From: Rheinheimera sp.
Lineage (GTDB): Bacteria > Pseudomonadota > Gammaproteobacteria > Enterobacterales > Alteromonadaceae
Reading direction: 5' to 3'
Length of the DNA stretch: 10,000 nucleotides
NCBI RefSeq assembly: GCF_020217005.1
Contig: NZ_JAIWOI010000150.1
Coordinates: 1 to 10,000, forward strand
Made by a program: the position numbers and the translations under genes. The number at the start of each line of letters is the position of its first letter. The first letter of the stretch is position 1. Shown here one piece after another: positions 6,751 to 10,000 of this stretch. The notes under the pieces were generated by a model that made no database searches, was not told the DNA's origin, and was given only the letters and a program-made list of their open reading frames with translations.

Positions 6751-7935
6751 TTAGATATCCAGCAGAATACGGGTTGGATCTTCCAGCAATTCTTTGATAG
6801 TGACCAGGAAGCCGACTGACTCTTTACCATCGATGATACGGTGGTCATATGACAAGGCTAAGTACATCATTGGCAGAATTTCCATCTTACCGTCTACCAC
6901 CATCACGCGGTCCTGAATTTTGTGCATACCCAGGATAGCGGATTGTGGCGGGTTGATGATTGGAGTAGACATCAGAGAACCGAACACACCACCGTTAGTG
7001 ATAGTGAAGTTACCGCCAGTCAGGTCATCCATAGACAGTTTACCGTCACGGCCTTTGATGGCTAAATCTTTGATAGCTTTTTCGATTTCAGCCAGGTTCA
7101 TTTTGTCACAGTCACGCAGAACCGGGGTCACCAGACCACGAGGCGTAGACACAGCGATGCTGACGTCAAAGAAGTTGTGGTACACGATATCATCGCCATC
7201 GATAGCAGCGTTCACTTCAGGGAAACGCTTCAGCGCTTCTGTCACAGCTTTCACATAGAAAGACATGAAACCTAAACGAATACCGTGACGCTTTTCAAAC
7301 ACGTCCTGGTACTGCTTACGCAGGTCCATGATTGGCTTCATGTTCACTTCGTTGAACGTCGTTAACATGGCTGTCGAGTTTTTCGCTTCTAACAGACGGT
7401 TCGCAATAGTTTTCCGTAAACGTGTCATAGGCACACGTTTTTGTGAACGATCACCTTGTACCGGAGCTGGAGCAGCAACAGCAGCCTTCGCTGGAGCAGC
7501 TGGTGCACCGGCCAGGAATTTTTCTACGTCTTCTTTGGTGACGCGGCCATTTTTACCAGAACCCTGGATCTTCGCAGCATCTAAGCCCTTTTCAGCAATC
7601 AGGCGACGAACAGATGGAGTTAATACTTCATCTGATTCTGCAGCAGGAGCAGCAGCGGCCGGAGCAGCTTCAGCTTTAGCAGCAGGCGCAGCAGCAGGAG
7701 CGCCACCGGCAGTCATATGACCAATCACTTGTTCTGCATTTACAGTAGCGCCTTCAGCGTGGACGATTTCGCCCATCACACCATCGGCTTGCGCTACAAC
7801 TTCAAGCACTACTTTATCGGTTTCAATGTCCACCAGGACTTGATCACGGCTAACGGCTTCACCTGTTTTTACATGCCAGGTGGCGATTGTTGCGTCTGCA
7901 ACTGATTCTGGTAGTACCGGGACTTTAATTTCCAC
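6751..7935 (-). CDS. sucB: 2-oxoglutarate dehydrogenase E2 component, dihydrolipoyllysine-residue succinyltransferase
   Basis: This is the core E2 enzyme of the 2-oxoglutarate dehydrogenase complex. It carries the succinyl group from E1 on a lipoyl arm and transfers it to CoA. From the GTG at 7935 it has 394 residues (405 in E. coli). It has one lipoyl domain (1-76) with the lipoylated lysine Lys41 in [11 protein letters not shown], an Ala/Pro-rich linker (about 77-104), a peripheral-subunit-binding domain (about 105-142, [19 protein letters not shown]), a second flexible linker, and the catalytic domain from about 167 with His365 and Asp369 in SYDHRIIDG. The frame extends upstream to a GTG at 8007. 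That would add 24 residues without counterpart in the family, whereas the 7935 GTG has AAGG at 7 bases and gives the family N-terminus ([15 protein letters not shown]). It lies downstream of sucA and is followed by a terminator. Confidence 0.97.
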   Translation of the reverse strand: MEIKVPVLPESVADATIATWHVKTGEAVSRDQVLVDIETDKVVLEVVAQADGVMGEIVHAEGATVNAEQVIGHMTAGGAPAAAPAAKAEAAPAAAAPAAESDEVLTPSVRRLIAEKGLDAAKIQGSGKNGRVTKEDVEKFLAGAPAAPAKAAVAAPAPVQGDRSQKRVPMTRLRKTIANRLLEAKNSTAMLTTFNEVNMKPIMDLRKQYQDVFEKRHGIRLGFMSFYVKAVTEALKRFPEVNAAIDGDDIVYHNFFDVSIAVSTPRGLVTPVLRDCDKMNLAEIEKAIKDLAIKGRDGKLSMDDLTGGNFTITNGGVFGSLMSTPIINPPQSAILGMHKIQDRVMVVDGKMEILPMMYLALSYDHRIIDGKESVGFLVTIKELLEDPTRILLDI

Positions 7936-7939
7936 TTTG

Positions 7940-7946
7940 TCACCTT
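7940..7946 (-). promoter_or_regulatory. Ribosome binding site that fixes the sucB GTG start
   Basis: AAGGTGA on the minus strand, with its AAGG 7 bases from the GTG at 7935, is the only good Shine-Dalgarno sequence near the family N-terminus. It argues against the upstream GTG at 8007, which lies inside a hairpin. Confidence 0.7.
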
Positions 7947-7984
7947 TTTTAAAAATTGGGTTTTGTTTCGTTACTAAAACTAAA

Positions 7985-8011
7985 GTCAGAGCGCCTTGCG
8001 GCAGCACTGAC
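7985..8011 (-). other. Second intercistronic hairpin (GNRA-capped) between sucA and sucB
   Basis: In the minus-strand RNA, GTCAG (8011-8007) pairs with CTGAC (7989-7985). After a T-T mismatch come two more G-C pairs, a single-base bulge, and GCC/GGC closing on the loop GCAA, a GNRA tetraloop. About ten pairs form in total. It lies between the sucA-proximal hairpin and the sucB ribosome binding site and could affect mRNA decay or processing, or translation of sucB; the function is inferred. Confidence 0.5.
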
Positions 8012-8016
8012 GGAAT

Positions 8017-8045
8017 ACAAAAGGGCGCAGCTGATGCTGCGCCTT
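8017..8045 (-). terminator. Terminator-like hairpin between sucA and sucB
   Basis: GGCGCAGC and GCTGCGCC (8036-8043 and 8024-8031) form a perfect 8-bp G/C-rich stem, extendable by a G-U and an A-U pair, around a 4-base loop. On the minus strand CTTTTGT follows (8023-8017). The stem starts 7 bases after the sucA stop codon. The broken T tract suggests partial termination or 3'-end protection rather than full termination, because sucB follows in the same direction without an obvious promoter. Confidence 0.6.
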
Positions 8046-8050
8046 AATTT

Positions 8051-10000
8051 TTAAGCAATAGTTAAAGCTGCGTTGACTAAAGCCTGTTGCTGTTTGTTGT
8101 GTACAGATAAGTAACCTACTGCAGGCGAAGACGAAGCTTCACGACCAGCGTACGTCAGTTTTCCAGTTGCTGGTATTGACGACCAGAAATGGTGTTGACT
8201 GCAGTACCAAGCGCCCTGGTTTTGAGGTTCTTCCTGACACCAGACAAAATCTTTTACATGCTGGTAGTCTTTCATGATAGTCGCCATCTCTTCCGCCGGG
8301 AATGGATACAACTGTTCAATACGGACTATTGCAATGTCAGTGATATTACGTTTACGACGTTCTTCTAACAGATCGTAGTAGACTTTACCGCTACACATCA
8401 CCACACGTTTCACATCTGCTGGTTTGATTGGGTCAATTTCAGCGATGGCGTTCTGGAATACACCAGAGGCGATTTCTTCTAAGGAAGAAGTCGCTAACGG
8501 GTGACGTAATAAAGACTTCGGCGACATCACAATCAGAGGACGACGCATTGGGCGCACCATCTGACGACGGATCATGGCATAGACCTGAGCCGGCGTAGTA
8601 GGCACAACAACCTGCATATTGTGATCAGCACAAAGTTGCAGGAAACGCTCTAAACGGGCTGAGGAGTGCTCCGGGCCCTGTCCTTCATAACCGTGAGGTA
8701 ATAATAAAGTCAAACCACATAAACGGCCCCACTTTTGCTCGCCTGAGCTTAAGAACTGGTCAATCACGACCTGAGCGCCGTTGGCGAAGTCACCAAACTG
8801 GCCTTCCCAAATTACTAAAGCACGAGGTTCAGCTGTGGCATAACCGTATTCGAAGGCTAAGACCGCTTCTTCAGACAAGGCTGAGTCGTACACCTGGAAA
8901 GGACCTTGAGAGTCGCTGATATGTTCCAGCGGTGTATAGGTCGTCGCATCGTTCTGATTGTGCAATACAGCATGGCGGTGGAAGAAAGTACCACGGCCAG
9001 AATCCTGACCAACAATACGAATGCGGTTACCTGCACCGACGATAGAAGCGTAGGCCAGAATTTCTGCGAAACCCCAGTCAATTTTCTTCTCGCCTTTGAG
9101 CATTAAAGCGCGGTCTTCGTAGACTTTACCGACCTGACGCTGCAATGCATGGGTTTCTGGCACTACAATGGCTTTTTCGCCTAATGCAACCAAATCAGCC
9201 ACAGACATGCTGGCATCGTAAGCTGCAGTCCAGTCGTGGCCTAAGTATGGAGTCCAGTCGACTGCAACTTCAGTCATTGGACGCCACTCTTCCACCACGC
9301 AATCGCCTTTATCTAAAGCGTCACGGTAGCCGTCAATCATCTGCTGCACTTGTTCCGCAGTCACCACACCTTCAGCAATCAGCTTCTGAGCGTATAACTC
9401 ACGCGGTGTTGGGTGTTTTTTGATTTTCTGGTACATCAGCGGCTGAGTTGCATTTGGCTCGTCCGCTTCGTTGTGACCGTTACGACGGTAACAAACTAAG
9501 TCAATCACCACATCACGTTTGAAGGTGTTGCGGTAATCTACAGCCAACTGCGCCACAAAAATCACAGCTTCCGGATCATCACCATTGACGTGGAAAATTG
9601 GTGCCTGCACCATTTTCGCAATGTCAGTACAGTATGGTGTAGAACGGGTGTCTTCAGGGTTAGAGGTAGTGAAACCGACCTGGTTGTTGATCACCAGACG
9701 GATAGAACCACCCACTTTGAATGCACGGGTCTGAGAGATGTTAAAAGTTTCAGCCACAACGCCCTGACCTGCGAAAGCAGAGTCACCATGAATGGTGATA
9801 GGCAGAGCTAAAGTACCATCTGTGCTGCCACGGCGGTCTAAACGGGCACGTACTGAGCCCATAACCACTGGGTTCACAATTTCTAAGTGAGACGGGTTAA
9901 ACGCCAGCGCTAAGTGAACATTGCCGCCTTTGGTTTCGAAATCAGACGAGAAACCCATATGGTATTTCACGTCACCAGCGCCAACCACTTCGTATTTACC
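8051..10000 (-). CDS. sucA: 2-oxoglutarate dehydrogenase E1 component, C-terminal two thirds (5' end outside window)
   Basis: This is the thiamine-diphosphate-dependent E1 of the 2-oxoglutarate dehydrogenase complex, which decarboxylates 2-oxoglutarate and succinylates the lipoyl arm of E2. The frame is open to the window edge, so 649 of about 930 residues are visible and the GTG at 9988 is only an internal codon. The fragment begins GKYEVVGAGDVKYHMGF; its fourteenth residue, His, aligns with E. coli His298 when counted from the C-terminus. The ThDP-binding GD...NN motif is seen as HGDSAFAGQG through VINNQVGF. Further on come HNEADEP, SGRGTFFHRHAV, the pyrimidine-domain FEYGYATAEP, QFGDFANGAQV, and HGYEGQGPEHSSARLERFLQ. 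The C-terminal domain has VKRVVMCSGKVYYDL and closes with SPAVGYLSVHNKQQQ. No frameshift or missing block is apparent. sucB follows after 115 bases containing two hairpins. Confidence 0.98.
   Translation of the reverse strand, partial: GKYEVVGAGDVKYHMGFSSDFETKGGNVHLALAFNPSHLEIVNPVVMGSVRARLDRRGSTDGTLALPITIHGDSAFAGQGVVAETFNISQTRAFKVGGSIRLVINNQVGFTTSNPEDTRSTPYCTDIAKMVQAPIFHVNGDDPEAVIFVAQLAVDYRNTFKRDVVIDLVCYRRNGHNEADEPNATQPLMYQKIKKHPTPRELYAQKLIAEGVVTAEQVQQMIDGYRDALDKGDCVVEEWRPMTEVAVDWTPYLGHDWTAAYDASMSVADLVALGEKAIVVPETHALQRQVGKVYEDRALMLKGEKKIDWGFAEILAYASIVGAGNRIRIVGQDSGRGTFFHRHAVLHNQNDATTYTPLEHISDSQGPFQVYDSALSEEAVLAFEYGYATAEPRALVIWEGQFGDFANGAQVVIDQFLSSGEQKWGRLCGLTLLLPHGYEGQGPEHSSARLERFLQLCADHNMQVVVPTTPAQVYAMIRRQMVRPMRRPLIVMSPKSLLRHPLATSSLEEIASGVFQNAIAEIDPIKPADVKRVVMCSGKVYYDLLEERRKRNITDIAIVRIEQLYPFPAEEMATIMKDYQHVKDFVWCQEEPQNQGAWYCSQHHFWSSIPATGKLTYAGREASSSPAVGYLSVHNKQQQALVNAALTIA

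Noticed and set aside
7620..7710. Repetitive GCAGCAGGAGC-like sequence that resembles a tandem repeat
   Set aside because: It encodes the Ala/Pro-rich flexible linker of SucB, a normal feature of E2 proteins, and is not a mobile or CRISPR repeat.
7936..8007. N-terminal extension of sucB from the GTG at 8007
   Set aside because: No counterpart in the E2 family, no ribosome site, and the start lies inside a hairpin.
1..10000. A new defence, mobile or biosynthetic system
   Set aside because: No transposase, integrase, repeat array, toxin-antitoxin pair or unfamiliar multi-gene set is visible. All sizeable genes fall into recognisable families.

Overview
The window reads as chromosomal DNA of a gammaproteobacterium. 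The strongest evidence is the 2-oxoglutarate dehydrogenase / succinyl-CoA synthetase cluster sucA-sucB-sucC-sucD on the minus strand, whose products follow the Escherichia coli proteins closely over long stretches as recalled from memory. Moderate base composition, a FosA-like enzyme and a secreted CE2-type esterase would suit an aquatic Alteromonadales/Chromatiales relative such as Rheinheimera. The genus is inference, since no search was possible.

Left part (1-3030), accessory genes. An AraC-family regulator enters from the left edge (C-terminal HTH only) and converges on a minus-strand set: a LysR regulator (1100-1999), a FosA-type fosfomycin thiol transferase (665-1063, probably from GTG) and a DUF2200 protein (285-635). 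These three lie head to tail with short gaps and look like one transcription unit. An EamA/DMT-family exporter (2089-3030) diverges from the LysR gene across an 89-base AT-rich region.

Middle part (3031-4550). A 276-base gap without a gene holds a hairpin, a TTGACA box and an operator-like dyad. It precedes an exported SGNH/GDSL hydrolase with carbohydrate esterase family 2 architecture. A strong symmetrical terminator then separates this gene from the convergent suc cluster.

Right part (4552-10000), TCA-cycle genes, all minus strand, transcribed from high to low coordinates: sucA (E1, 5' end outside the window), sucB (E2), sucC and sucD (succinyl-CoA synthetase beta and alpha). E1 and E2 convert 2-oxoglutarate to succinyl-CoA, and SucCD converts that to succinate with substrate-level phosphorylation. 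The non-coding parts of the cluster are informative. Two tandem hairpins lie between sucA and sucB, and sucB should start at a GTG downstream of them. Between sucB and sucC lies an intrinsic terminator, followed at once by a consensus TATAAT box, so sucCD probably has its own promoter.

I see no mobile element, CRISPR array, tRNA, rRNA or clearly new defence or biosynthetic system. The points worth a second look are regulatory architecture and start sites.
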